A DNA stretch of 64,000 bases from Niabella soli DSM 19437 (GTDB lineage: Bacteria > Bacteroidota > Bacteroidia > Chitinophagales > Chitinophagaceae). Under the pieces are notes generated by a model. That model did no database searches. It had not been told where the DNA came from and was given only the letters and a program-made list of their open reading frames with translations. The stretch spans positions 2,418,001 through 2,482,000 of the forward strand of contig NZ_CP007035.1 of NCBI RefSeq assembly GCF_000243115.2, in the 5' to 3' direction. Positions 7,841-16,422 of this stretch are shown piece after piece (position 1 is the first letter of the stretch; the number at the start of each line of letters is the position of its first letter). A program made the translations under genes and the position numbers.

Positions 7841-8710
7841 ATGGTTACAAAAGGACGCAATGTTTTCGACTTTATTGTTTTCAGCAATTTGTTTATCACT
7901 TTTTGCGCGGTAGCCATGTGCATCTGCACCATCGCCTCTTTTAACCTGGGCAAATTACCTGCAAATTTTGTGGCATTTGTTTCATTTTCCACGCTGGCCA
8001 GTTATAGCATTCACTGGTACCTTACCAATGCAGACATAGAGATTACTGCCAGTCGCACCGACTGGCTGAAACAACATAAACAAATACACGCGTTGTTCTT
8101 TATTGTCAGTGCGGTAGGAACAGGGGTTTATCTCCTGCGGCTGGTGGAATATTGGCTGTACCTGTTGCCGGCTGTTGGATTAACCGTCCTGTATAGCGCG
8201 CCAAAGTTCCCGCATCCTTTTTTTAAAAAGCTGGGAAAATATATTTTGGGAAAAACATTTTTGCTGGCTGCGATGTGGACCTATGTAACGGCGGTACTGC
8301 CTTTTTTTATAGTACACGCCTCCTGGGAAGCGTCTTTTTATATTTATGTTATCAACCGGTTTGCATTGTTGTTTGCTATCTGCATTTTGTTTGATATACG
8401 GGATCGCCAATTTGATAAACAAACAGGGGTAAAAAGCCTGATAACGATCCTCCCGATGAAAAAAATAAAAATTCTTTTCACCGTATTTATCTTGTTAAAC
8501 TTTGCCAGTTCATTCATACTATATATTTATTCTCAGGAAATTATAACTATTATCTTCCTGGCGCTGCCCGCGGTGTTCACCTATTTTTTATACCCCTTCG
8601 CAATAAAATCTAAGAATGATTACCTTTTTTATTTTATTTTAGACGGCCTAATGGCGCTTACTGCGGTGTTATATTTTATAAAAAATGTTTTTGAAATGTA
8701 TATACAGTAG
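7841..8710 (+). CDS. UbiA-like polytopic membrane protein
   Basis: A 289-residue protein with about eight hydrophobic segments. The second signature of the UbiA prenyltransferase family is visible as DIRDRQFDKQTGVKSL (about residue 190), which in the family binds Mg2+-diphosphate. The first signature (NxxxDxxxD) is not clear; the equivalent loop reads YLTNADIEI. It could therefore be a UbiA relative with altered chemistry. The ATG at 7841 was chosen because a promoter box covers the upstream TTG at 7820. The neighbouring LuxE-like gene is divergent, which might point to a shared lipid pathway, but that is speculative. Confidence 0.75.
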   Translation: MVTKGRNVFDFIVFSNLFITFCAVAMCICTIASFNLGKLPANFVAFVSFSTLASYSIHWYLTNADIEITASRTDWLKQHKQIHALFFIVSAVGTGVYLLRLVEYWLYLLPAVGLTVLYSAPKFPHPFFKKLGKYILGKTFLLAAMWTYVTAVLPFFIVHASWEASFYIYVINRFALLFAICILFDIRDRQFDKQTGVKSLITILPMKKIKILFTVFILLNFASSFILYIYSQEIITIIFLALPAVFTYFLYPFAIKSKNDYLFYFILDGLMALTAVLYFIKNVFEMYIQ

Positions 8711-8745
8711 GAGGAGTTAGCACAGAAATTGATAGAAATTGAATT

Positions 8746-9018
8746 ATGCATACTTCATTTAATAAAATAGTCCACTTTACCCGCCTTATTAAAATTAACG
8801 GCCGATTGAGAGAGTTTAACTACCGGAAAAATAATAATGCCGGCGCTTATGTTTTTGACGTTGATACGGCTGACGAGCGGGGTAATCGCCTGTTTTTCAG
8901 ACTTATAAAAGAAGAAAATACCTGGCAACTGACCTCAAAACTTCCGATGCCTGAATGGATCACCGACAACCGGGAACTATTAATTACAGAACTGGAAGAA
9001 GGCGTGTTGAATAATTAA
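8746..9018 (+). CDS. Small conserved-looking protein of unknown function
   Basis: A 90-residue protein without signal peptide or membrane segment. It reads as a small alpha/beta domain: 'NKIVHFTRLIKINGRLREFNYRK', then 'YVFDVDTADERGNRLFFRLIKEENTWQL' as two or three strands, then an acidic C-terminal helix (ELLITELEEGVLNN). It follows the UbiA-like gene by 35 bases on the same strand and is probably cotranscribed. I do not recognise the family. Confidence 0.65.
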   Translation: MHTSFNKIVHFTRLIKINGRLREFNYRKNNNAGAYVFDVDTADERGNRLFFRLIKEENTWQLTSKLPMPEWITDNRELLITELEEGVLNN

Positions 9019-9056
9019 CACCTTAAAAAATAACACAGGAATGTGGATGGCCAATC

Positions 9057-9602
9057 TTAATGTGCAACCGCTTCATTCCTGCGAAATCGCGCTGCAACAG
9101 CTTTTAATTCGTCCTCGCTCATCCGGGAAGTTTTTCTCAATACAGAGATAAAATAATCAACTTCCGGCTTACTCGCAGGACAGCCGGTATTATTTCCATC
9201 TGGCAGCATAGAGGTAGCTAACGGCTTGCCTGTGCTGTCATATACGACCCAGAGCGGGATACCGGAATGCTCATTTTTATAAAGTGCGTATACAGAATCG
9301 GCTCCCGGATTTTCCAGGCGTTTATTAGCAGCAGACTCCAGAACGGTCAGGTGCTTTATTACATAATTTTTCTCAAATGCTGCTTTACAGGATGGGTCAT
9401 TGAGCGAAGTATCCATTTTATGACACCACCCGCACCAGGATGCGTGAAAGATCAAAAGCACTTTTTTATTGTCCTTTTTTGCTTCGGCATAGCCTTGTTG
9501 CAACACATTTGCGGCAGAAAGCGGCGCCGGCGGTTCCTGGGCGCCCGTTTTTGTATTTAGAATGGTTAAAACCAGCAATAGGATAAGGGTCAGTTTACTC
9601 AT
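9057..9602 (-). CDS. Secreted thioredoxin-fold protein
   Basis: A 181-residue protein with signal peptide ([21 protein letters not shown]) and a thioredoxin fold with the redox motif SWCGWCHKM (C57 and C60). The '[13 protein letters not shown]' context is that of the DUF255/thioredoxin_7 group of periplasmic disulfide reductases in Bacteroidota. A further cysteine pair outside the motif (C-K-A-A-F and T-G-C-P) may be structural. The ATG at 9602 gives a clean signal peptide; a longer reading to 9647 adds residues without signal character. It diverges from pdxJ over a 51-base gap. Confidence 0.85.
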   Translation of the reverse strand: MSKLTLILLLVLTILNTKTGAQEPPAPLSAANVLQQGYAEAKKDNKKVLLIFHASWCGWCHKMDTSLNDPSCKAAFEKNYVIKHLTVLESAANKRLENPGADSVYALYKNEHSGIPLWVVYDSTGKPLATSMLPDGNNTGCPASKPEVDYFISVLRKTSRMSEDELKAVAARFRRNEAVAH

Positions 9603-9653
9603 GCGGTATGCGTTTGCTCCGATATAAAAGTACAAAAAAGTGTACATTGCAGC

Positions 9654-10379
9654 ATGACAAAACTATCCGTGAATATAAATAAAATAGCCACCCTGCGTAA
9701 TGCGCGCGGGGGCAATAACCCGGACCTGGTGAAAATGGCGCTCGATGCAGAAACTTTTGGCGCTGATGGTATTACGGTGCACCCCCGCCCTGATGAACGC
9801 CATATCCGGTACCAGGATGTTCGCGATCTGAAGCCATTGCTGACCACAGAATTTAATATTGAAGGCAATTGTAAGGAGCAAAAATTTATTGACCTGGTGC
9901 TGGAAGTAAAGCCGGATCAGGTTACCCTGGTGCCAGATGCTACCGGTCAGTTGACCTCCGATCACGGCTGGGATACGATTAGTAATAAAGACTATCTAAC
10001 GGGGATCATCGGAACCTTTAAAAAAGCGGGTATAAGGGTATCGATTTTCGTAGATCCGGATGAGAAAATGGTAGCCGGCGCTGCGGCAACAGGAACGGAT
10101 CGTATAGAATTGTATACCGAAGGATATGCCCGGAATTTTCCCGTAAATAAAGAACAGGCAATCGCCCCTTACATAAAAGCCGCGGAACAGGCCCGCAGCC
10201 TGGGTTTGGGGCTAAACGCCGGTCATGACCTGGACCTCAAAAACCTGAACTACTTCAGTCGCCAGATCCCCTGGCTCAATGAAGTGAGTATTGGTCATGC
10301 CCTGATATGCGACACCCTTTATTTGGGTTTTGAAAATACCATCCAATTATACAAAAGACAACTGCAGCACAACCTGTAA
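9654..10379 (+). CDS. pdxJ: Pyridoxine 5'-phosphate synthase
   Basis: Condenses 1-deoxyxylulose 5-phosphate with 3-amino-2-oxopropyl phosphate, the last ring-closing step of DXP-dependent vitamin B6 synthesis. The TIM-barrel protein shows the family N-terminus [17 protein letters not shown], the [12 protein letters not shown] segment with substrate-binding His and Arg, the EGNC segment, and the phosphate-binding GHDLDLKN and SIGHALI segments near the end. At 241 residues it has the usual length. The stop lies 28 bases before the M14 peptidase start on the same strand. Confidence 0.96.
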   Translation: MTKLSVNINKIATLRNARGGNNPDLVKMALDAETFGADGITVHPRPDERHIRYQDVRDLKPLLTTEFNIEGNCKEQKFIDLVLEVKPDQVTLVPDATGQLTSDHGWDTISNKDYLTGIIGTFKKAGIRVSIFVDPDEKMVAGAAATGTDRIELYTEGYARNFPVNKEQAIAPYIKAAEQARSLGLGLNAGHDLDLKNLNYFSRQIPWLNEVSIGHALICDTLYLGFENTIQLYKRQLQHNL

Positions 10380-10407
10380 TATATTACCCACACAATTGCT
10401 TCCTGAT

Positions 10408-12141
10408 ATGATGCGAAAACCTTTTATTGCCCTGGTCCTTATTGTTCTTGGCCTGAATGCAACAGCCCAAAAAATGACCACCCTTTTTGAAACAAGCGGC
10501 GGCAAACAAACTCCCGAATACAAAGACATTATTAGCTGGTGGCAGCGATTAGACCAGGCCTCTCCGCTGGTGACCATGAAAACCATGGGAATGACGGATG
10601 CCGGCTACCCGTTGCACCTGGTTATTGTGAGCAACGGGTCTTTTACAGGTTTTAAAGAGGCCCACAACCAAAAGAAAACGGTATTGCTGATCAATAATGG
10701 CATCCACCCGGGGGAGCCGGATGGTATTGATGCCTCTATGTTGCTGGTGAGGGACATTGTTGAAAAAAAGACAGCATTGCCCAACAATATCATATTGGCC
10801 ATAATCCCGGTGTATAATATTGGCGGCTGCCTGAACCGCAGTGCTTATTACCGGATCGACCAGGACGGCCCGGAGGCTTTTGGATCAAGGGGCAACTCCC
10901 AGGGGCTGGATCTGAACAGGGATTTTATTAAATGTGATTCAAAAGAAGCCTTCGCGTTTGCAGAGATCTTTCACCAGGCAGATCCGGATATCTTTATCGA
11001 TAACCATGTGAGCAATGGAGCAGACTACCAGCACATTATGACGCTCCTGGCTTCCCAGCACAATAAATTGGGGGGCAAGATGGGCGAATATATGAATAAG
11101 CAATTTGAGCCGGCCCTGTATTCCCTTATGAAAAAGGAAGGCTATGACCTGATCCCTTACGTAAACGATTTTGGTGAAAATGTAACCGATGGATGGAACG
11201 AGTTCTGGGACAGCCCCCGGTATTCCAGCGGCTATGCTTCGTTATTTCAAACCTTCGCTTTTGTGCCCGAAACACATATGTTAAAGCCCTATTCATTGCG
11301 CGTGAAGGCAACCTATGCCCTTATGAAAAGTTTTATAAGTTTTGCCAGGGACAATGGGTTACAATTACAGGAGTTAAGAAAAGAGGCCCGCAAGGAAGTC
11401 ATCAGCGCCACCCGGTTTGCTTCCTCCTACAAAGTAGATTCATCTGCTGCCACCACCATTACTTTTAAGGGATTCGAAGCCGTAAGAAAGAAGAGCGCAG
11501 TTTCAGGCTTACCAAGATTATTTTATGATCGTACCAAACCATTCACCAAACAGATACCTTTTTACAACCAATATACTATTCAAAGCTATGCCACTAAACC
11601 GCGTGCTTATATTATCCCCCAGGGATGGTGGAAGGTTATTGATCGGTTAAATGCCAACAAAATAATTATGCGGCCGCTGGGCAGGGACTCCACAATAAAA
11701 GTAGAAGCCTATTATATAACAAAATTCAGATCAGCCGCTACTCCCTACCAGGCGCACCACGCCAATACAAATGTTGAAGTGGAGCGAAAAGAACAAACGC
11801 TTACTTTCAGAAAAGGCGACTGGCTGATACCCATGAACCAGGAGGGAAACCGGTTCCTGATGGAAACACTGGAACCTTATTTTGAGGACAGTTATTTTTC
11901 CTGGAATTTCTTTGATGGCATTCTAAATAATATGGAAGGCTACTCCGCCTATCATTACGAAGACATCGCTGCCGCTGATGTTGAAAAGGACCCGGAACTG
12001 AAAAGACTCCTGGAGCAAAAGCGGGCAGCGGATACCAGCTTTGCCCATAGTGCATCGGCGCAGCTTAGTTTTATTTTTAATCACTCTCTTTTTAAAGACC
12101 CCAACTATATGCGTTATCCTGTGTTCAGGATCAATGAGTAG
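10408..12141 (+). CDS. Secreted M14-family zinc carboxypeptidase
   Basis: A 577-residue protein with signal peptide (RKPFIALVLIVLGLNATAQ). The zinc site of M14 peptidases is visible: H100-P-G-E103 and the later His in DNHVSNG (H200); the arginine-rich LDLNRDF segment near 168-174 is also family-typical. The C-terminal 250 residues form an extra beta-rich region seen in long Bacteroidota M14 proteins. The start at 10408 (MMRKP) was chosen because the in-frame extension to 10330 lies inside pdxJ and would bury the signal peptide. The last 11 bases overlap the convergent lipoprotein gene. Confidence 0.88.
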   Translation: MMRKPFIALVLIVLGLNATAQKMTTLFETSGGKQTPEYKDIISWWQRLDQASPLVTMKTMGMTDAGYPLHLVIVSNGSFTGFKEAHNQKKTVLLINNGIHPGEPDGIDASMLLVRDIVEKKTALPNNIILAIIPVYNIGGCLNRSAYYRIDQDGPEAFGSRGNSQGLDLNRDFIKCDSKEAFAFAEIFHQADPDIFIDNHVSNGADYQHIMTLLASQHNKLGGKMGEYMNKQFEPALYSLMKKEGYDLIPYVNDFGENVTDGWNEFWDSPRYSSGYASLFQTFAFVPETHMLKPYSLRVKATYALMKSFISFARDNGLQLQELRKEARKEVISATRFASSYKVDSSAATTITFKGFEAVRKKSAVSGLPRLFYDRTKPFTKQIPFYNQYTIQSYATKPRAYIIPQGWWKVIDRLNANKIIMRPLGRDSTIKVEAYYITKFRSAATPYQAHHANTNVEVERKEQTLTFRKGDWLIPMNQEGNRFLMETLEPYFEDSYFSWNFFDGILNNMEGYSAYHYEDIAAADVEKDPELKRLLEQKRAADTSFAHSASAQLSFIFNHSLFKDPNYMRYPVFRINE

Positions 12142-12670
12142 CTGGAGCTGTTGAATCTGCGCCGCTTGCGGGCTGATCCGGTTCTGCAAACATGAAACCG
12201 TTCATTGCCGCAAAACGGGTCTGGCTGGCTTTCATGCGTTCTTCAACATCAGGCTGCGCCGACAATTTTTGATACATATCATTGGTAAGTTTCAATCTTG
12301 CGGCCTGGTCGGGCGCATTACCGATCTGCTTATAGGTGCTGTACACATCCTTCAGGTATTCAAAATACCGGATCACAACGATTTTAAAATCATCACCACC
12401 AGTAAAAGAGGACGTCTTTATGTTGTTTAAGGTATCGATCTTTCCTTGCAGCAGCGACTCCATTTTACCACCAACGCCGGCGAGCCCGGCATAATTGGAG
12501 TTATCACCAAAATTTTTAATTTCATTTTCAGCAGTGCGTATCGGCTCGGCCAGACTCTGCTGCATTGTCACCACCTCATCGCTGTACTGCTTTGCTGTCA
12601 TGGTGGCTTTACTTTTACAGGCAACCACGGCAACCAGCACCAGGGAAAAAAACAAAATGCTTCGTTTCAT
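12131..12670 (-). CDS. Lipoprotein of unknown function
   Basis: A 179-residue protein with a lipoprotein signal peptide: hydrophobic stretch LFFSLVLVAVVAC with the lipid-accepting cysteine at C18. The mature part is mostly helical and rich in Gln, Lys and Glu (EVVTMQQSLAEPIRTAENEIKN, DMYQKLSAQPDVEERMK), similar in style to envelope proteins that wrap as helical bundles. The tail is Ala/Pro/Thr-rich and disordered. Family unknown. It is convergent with the M14 peptidase gene, overlapping it by 11 bases. Confidence 0.8.
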   Translation of the reverse strand: MKRSILFFSLVLVAVVACKSKATMTAKQYSDEVVTMQQSLAEPIRTAENEIKNFGDNSNYAGLAGVGGKMESLLQGKIDTLNNIKTSSFTGGDDFKIVVIRYFEYLKDVYSTYKQIGNAPDQAARLKLTNDMYQKLSAQPDVEERMKASQTRFAAMNGFMFAEPDQPASGADSTAPATH

Positions 12671-12712
12671 ACTACTTGTTAAGTTAATCGGGAAATGTTA
12701 AACGTGGTACCT

Positions 12713-12780
12713 GGCCGGTAAAGCGGTAAATCAGGGAGCATTTAAAGACAGCAGCTTCCCGCTTTTCCGGTATCCCGGCT
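12713..12780. repeat. Dispersed intergenic hairpin, copy A
   Basis: Begins gccggtaaagcggtaa and ends cttttccggtatcccggct, so the ends pair (gccgg with ccggc) and inner parts pair imperfectly. A related element lies at 60041-60116 with the same ends (gccggtaaggcggt ... tttccgggttcccggct), and a partial one at 51501-51540. It is the only recognisable content of the gap 12671-12864. Confidence 0.55.
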
Positions 12781-12864
12781 ATTGATACACATCTCCTTTA
12801 TGATTCATCCATTTGTCGATTCACGTTTCAAGACACTATCCATTACATTTCAATTAACAGAACA

Positions 12865-14391
12865 TTACTCCGCAACTTCCTGTGGAGGGAGCGGGTTATT
12901 TTTCATTTTATTAGCATAATAGTAATAAATAGGCACTCCGATAATAACAATAATCAGGCCGAACAGTGAGGTTTTTGTTTTTGCATATAGTAACCCCACG
13001 CCCAATGTTCCCGCCATCAGCAGGTAAATGATGGGGATCAAGGGATAACCAAATGCTTTATACGGGCGTTCCGCATCCGGACGTTTCTTTCTAAGGATAA
13101 ATACGCCTACAATGGTTAGTATGTAAAACACTACAGTAATAAATACCACATAGTCAAGCAATAAACCATACTGTCCGCTTAAGCATAAAATACTGGCCCA
13201 TATACATTGTGCCCATAATGCCCATTGGGGAACCGCATTTTTATTTAAGGTACCGGCCTGCGGCAAAAACAGCTTGTCCTTGGCCATGGTATAATAAACC
13301 CGGGCCCCCGATAAAATAAGCCCGTTATTGCAACCAAAGGTGGAGATCATGATCATAATGGCTATAATTGCGGCGCTATACCCCCCGAAAATAGTGGAGG
13401 CCGCCGCTGTTGCCACGCGATCCTGCACGGCAAACGCAATATTGGGCGTTGTCACTTCAGGAGCATAGGCCGCTGCGCCATTGCCTGCTGACGGGATCAT
13501 TGGCAGCACTGCGATGTACATGACATTTACCAGGATATAAACAACGGTAACGATCAGTGTTCCCAAAAACAAGCTCAGGCCCACATTGCGTTTAGGGTTC
13601 TTGATTTCACCGGCAATAAAGGTCACGTTTTCCCAGGCAACACTGCTGAAAACGGATCCCACCATTGCACCGCTGATAAGGCCCAATGCGACCATCATGG
13701 TAGCTGGTTCCCTGAAGGCGGCCCATCCCAGTTTGGCTCCGGAACTATCGGTTACGGCTTCCGTGAATTTCATTGAAAATCCGGTGGCCCAGTTGGCATT
13801 CCAGATATCGGCTTTAGCCGCCAATAAAATACCGAACACGATGAGCCCGAACAGAGAAAACAATTTGACCACGGTAAAAATAGTCTGAATCAATTTTCCT
13901 TCCTTGACGCCGCGCGTGTTAATGAACGTGAGAAAAATAATTAATAAAATAGAAACCAACTGAGCCGGGAATAATTTTACCGGCCCCAGTTGAAACAACA
14001 GATTTTTTTCATCCATGGTAAGCGCAGGAATAAAATAGCCGGCAAACTTGCTGAACGCCACGCCTACAGCGGCTATTGTGCCCGTTTGAATAACGGAAAA
14101 GAAACTCCAGCCATATAAAAAACCCAATAACGGGTTGTAGGCTTCTTTCAGGTATACATACTGACCGCCCGCTTTGGGAAACATGGACGAAAGTTCTCCA
14201 TAAGTAACCGCAGCAAAAACAGTCATTAAGCCGGTAATTACCCACAACGCGATCAACCATCCGGCGGACCCTACCTGCCGGGTCATATCCGCGGCAACAA
14301 TAAAAATTCCCGAGCCGATCATAGAGCCGGCTACGATCATCGTGCCATCAAATAAGTTGAGCGATTGCTTAAACGTAACTTTTTCAGCCAT
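12865..14391 (-). CDS. APC-family amino-acid permease
   Basis: A 508-residue inner-membrane protein with about 12 membrane segments. The first segment contains the substrate-binding signature GSMIGSGIFIVAAD (about residues 22-35) and the consensus amphipathic region TYGELSSMFPKAGGQYVYLKEAYNP follows segment 2-3, both typical of the LAT/APC amino-acid transporter group. A long external loop around residues 200-225 (DIWNANWATGF...) is a Bacteroidota feature. The transported amino acid cannot be told. Single gene, ending 194 bases from the lipoprotein gene. Confidence 0.92.
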   Translation of the reverse strand: MAEKVTFKQSLNLFDGTMIVAGSMIGSGIFIVAADMTRQVGSAGWLIALWVITGLMTVFAAVTYGELSSMFPKAGGQYVYLKEAYNPLLGFLYGWSFFSVIQTGTIAAVGVAFSKFAGYFIPALTMDEKNLLFQLGPVKLFPAQLVSILLIIFLTFINTRGVKEGKLIQTIFTVVKLFSLFGLIVFGILLAAKADIWNANWATGFSMKFTEAVTDSSGAKLGWAAFREPATMMVALGLISGAMVGSVFSSVAWENVTFIAGEIKNPKRNVGLSLFLGTLIVTVVYILVNVMYIAVLPMIPSAGNGAAAYAPEVTTPNIAFAVQDRVATAAASTIFGGYSAAIIAIMIMISTFGCNNGLILSGARVYYTMAKDKLFLPQAGTLNKNAVPQWALWAQCIWASILCLSGQYGLLLDYVVFITVVFYILTIVGVFILRKKRPDAERPYKAFGYPLIPIIYLLMAGTLGVGLLYAKTKTSLFGLIIVIIGVPIYYYYANKMKNNPLPPQEVAE

Positions 14392-14447
14392 TTTTTTATT
14401 TTAACAGACAAAATAAGATTTAATTATAAAAAAACGGCAAAAAAAAA

Positions 14448-14464
14448 CCTTGCAGTAAGCAAGG
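14448..14464 (-). terminator. Rho-independent terminator of the OmpH-like gene
   Basis: On the minus strand a 6-base-pair stem (ccttgc / gcaagg) with a 5-base loop is followed by nine or more T residues, starting 24 bases after the stop codon at 14489. Confidence 0.85.
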
Positions 14465-14488
14465 TGTTGGCCGGCGCTTCTTTAAAGA

Positions 14489-15097
14489 CTACTTTTTATC
14501 CTTCTCATATTGATCATTGAGGCCTTTCAATACTTCGTTGGTAATATCGTATGCGGTATCCTTGTAATAAAAAAGGCCGGGCTCATAAGAAAAAATAAAA
14601 GAAAAGGTTTTATCAGCATTAAACACTTTCAGATAATCCACTATTTTCTTTTGAACGCTGGATACTTTGGTATTAACAAAATTGTTATACTCTTCCGTCA
14701 GATTCCGCTGCTTTTCAGCAATCTGTTGCTGGCTGGCGTCCACATCCTGTTTCGCCTCCATGTATTGTTGTTCCGTCATACTGCTGCCTTTCTGCTGATA
14801 GTCGTTCACTTTAGCCCGGAACGCTTTCTGCATGGTTTCCAGCACCGCATTCATTTCATTTTGCTTTTTCTTTATTTCGTCCTGTGCATTTTTGGCTACC
14901 GCGTATTTGTCCTGTATGGTATCCATATCGATGTAGGCAAACAACACTTTTTTACTCAGCATGGAGTCTTTGTCTTTAGACAATACATCTCGGGCCCGGG
15001 GGCCTTTGCTTTCAGGGCCTCCGCTAAATTGTTTATACAGCAAAAAAGCCACAGCAATTATCAATAGTCCATTAACAGCCAGAAGCGCATTCTTCAT
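14489..15097 (-). CDS. OmpH/Skp-like membrane-anchored coiled-coil protein
   Basis: A 202-residue protein with an N-terminal membrane anchor (LLAVNGLLIIAVAFLLYKQF) that is likely uncleaved. The next part reads KKVLFAYIDMDTIQDKYAVAKNAQDEIKKKQ, matching the Skp/OmpH start ('I-A-x-V-D-x-x-x-I') followed by a long helical hairpin rich in Lys, Glu and Gln, and ends in a beta segment near 165-180. Skp-type proteins chaperone outer-membrane proteins in the periplasm; a role here is inferred from the fold. It lies upstream of the permease, separated by a terminator, and downstream of the nusG terminator, so it is its own unit. Confidence 0.8.
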   Translation of the reverse strand: MKNALLAVNGLLIIAVAFLLYKQFSGGPESKGPRARDVLSKDKDSMLSKKVLFAYIDMDTIQDKYAVAKNAQDEIKKKQNEMNAVLETMQKAFRAKVNDYQQKGSSMTEQQYMEAKQDVDASQQQIAEKQRNLTEEYNNFVNTKVSSVQKKIVDYLKVFNADKTFSFIFSYEPGLFYYKDTAYDITNEVLKGLNDQYEKDKK

Positions 15098-15199
15098 TTC
15101 TCAATTTTTACAGTACCGATTATTACAATCTGCAATATAAGAACGAACATAAAATATTACAACAAAAAAGTTTATCTTAGGATAGCGTTAACAGGAAAA

Positions 15200-15230
15200 A
15201 ACCGCTCCAACGTGGCGAAGGAGCGGCTTT
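15200..15230 (-). terminator. Rho-independent terminator of the tRNA-tuf-secE-nusG operon
   Basis: On the minus strand agccgctcc pairs with ggagcggt around an 11-base loop and is followed by a T-run (ttttttcc). It sits 20 bases after the nusG stop. Because nusG is followed by this terminator, rplK is not its next gene, unlike the usual arrangement. Confidence 0.85.
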
Positions 15231-15249
15231 AATAACTATTGCAGCAGGT

Positions 15250-15843
15250 TTAAACAATTTTTTCTACCTGCATATAATTCAGCTCAACCGGGGTAGAGCG
15301 GCCAAAGATCTTAACCGTAACTTTCAGTTTCTTCTTTTCATCATTCACTTCTTCAATAACTCCGTTAAAGTCGTTGAACGGTCCTTCAACGATCTTAATG
15401 GTTTCCCCTACAATAAAGGGCTCAACCATACTTACGCCACCGGCTTCCGCCATTTCGTCCATACGGCCCAGCATTTTATTCACTTCAGCCTTCCGGAGTG
15501 CGATGGGATTGTCTTTTCCAAGAAAATGAATAACGCTGTTGGTATTCACCACCAGGTCGCGCAAATCATCCGACATCTTTCCATCCAGCACCTCAACCAT
15601 CACATAACCCGGATAATAGTTCCGCTCGCGCATTACTTTTTTCCCGTTCTGCACTTTATAAACCTTCTCAACAGGTAAAAATACCTGCTTCACCACTTTA
15701 TCAAAATCACTTCTTGATATTTCTTTATCCAGATACTCCTTTACCTTTTTCTCTTTTCCGCTAACCACGCGCAATACATACCATTTGGTATCTTGCTGGG
15801 GTGCTTCAGGAGCGATATTATCTGTTATGATTGTTCCTTCCAT
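15250..15843 (-). CDS. nusG: Transcription termination/antitermination factor NusG
   Basis: Binds RNA polymerase and couples it to Rho or to the ribosome. The 197-residue protein has the NGN domain (KWYVLRVVSGKEKKVKEYL at the start, then 'YYPGYVMVEV' near residue 75-85) and the C-terminal KOW domain (FIVGETIKIVEGPFNDFNGVIEEV). It follows secE by 6 bases on the minus strand, as in most bacteria. In this genome it ends at a terminator instead of leading into rplK. Confidence 0.97.
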   Translation of the reverse strand: MEGTIITDNIAPEAPQQDTKWYVLRVVSGKEKKVKEYLDKEISRSDFDKVVKQVFLPVEKVYKVQNGKKVMRERNYYPGYVMVEVLDGKMSDDLRDLVVNTNSVIHFLGKDNPIALRKAEVNKMLGRMDEMAEAGGVSMVEPFIVGETIKIVEGPFNDFNGVIEEVNDEKKKLKVTVKIFGRSTPVELNYMQVEKIV

Positions 15844-15849
15844 TATATA

Positions 15850-16047
15850 TTACTTATAAAGGATTTTGTATAAAAAGTTCAGCCCGCCGCCGGCCAGGAA
15901 GTCCATCAGCCAGATCACCAGCGTGATTATGATAGTAGCGCCCAGCACAATCATGGTAGACTGCTGTAATTCAGCCCATGTTGGCCAGGTCACCTTCTCG
16001 GTAAGCTCTTTGTAGCTGTTTTTTACGTAATTGCCAAATTTGTTCAT
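15850..16047 (-). CDS. secE: Preprotein translocase subunit SecE
   Basis: A 65-residue protein with the amphipathic helix YVKNSYKELTEKVTWPTWAEL and one membrane segment (MIVLGATIIITLVIWLMDFLA), the short single-helix type of SecE. It stabilises SecY in the SecYEG channel. It lies between tRNA-Trp and nusG on the minus strand, the canonical position. Confidence 0.95.
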   Translation of the reverse strand: MNKFGNYVKNSYKELTEKVTWPTWAELQQSTMIVLGATIIITLVIWLMDFLAGGGLNFLYKILYK

Positions 16048-16136
16048 TTGCTTAAGTTGATACGTTGGCTGGTTAAAAAGTTAACAAGGAACAACCCTGT
16101 AAACTAATAACTTTTCAACTTTTAAACTATCATTAG

Positions 16137-16207
16137 CACGGGCACAAGGATTCGAACCCTGATCAAAGGTTTTGGAGACCTCTATTCTACCATTGAACTA
16201 TGCCCGT
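16137..16207 (-). tRNA. tRNA-Trp (CCA anticodon)
   Basis: The acceptor arms 5'-ACGGGCA and TGCCCGT pair fully, the anticodon loop reads CTCCAAA, and the T loop contains GTTCGAATC. The discriminator base is G, as expected for Trp. It is 90 bases upstream of secE, the usual Bacteroidota place. Confidence 0.97.
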
Positions 16208-16211
16208 GTAT

Positions 16212-16412
16212 TGCCGGGATAAACCCGGCAGAAGAACTTTTAACAGACAAATAAATAAGATATGCATCTTCTCTATTCTTCCTCCCGATAGCTATTGGGA
16301 GAACTATGCCTGTTTAAAGACAATAGTCATTAGTCAATAGTCCATAGAAACACAGACCGTTGACCAATGACTCTTGACTATGTTATTTATAGCCATGGAC
16401 CATTGACCATGA
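16212..16412. repeat. Cluster of short palindromes and 'gaccattgac'-type repeats between tuf and tRNA-Trp
   Basis: Three parts are visible: a perfect 7-base-pair hairpin (tgccggg ataaa cccggca, 16212-16230); a near-perfect 20-base palindrome (ctcccgatagctattgggag, 16282-16301), a common Bacteroidota intergenic element; and from about 16319 a run of imperfect direct and inverted repeats of the type agtcattagtcaatagtccat / gaccaatgactcttgactatg. The last type recurs between rpoC and rpoB (23249-23287). All lie within the tRNA-tuf-secE transcript and may act as processing hairpins. Confidence 0.55.
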
Positions 16413-16422
16413 ACTATAGACT

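Noticed and set aside
10330-10407. Longer N-terminus of the M14 peptidase
   Set aside because: It lies inside pdxJ and would place 26 residues before a clean signal peptide.
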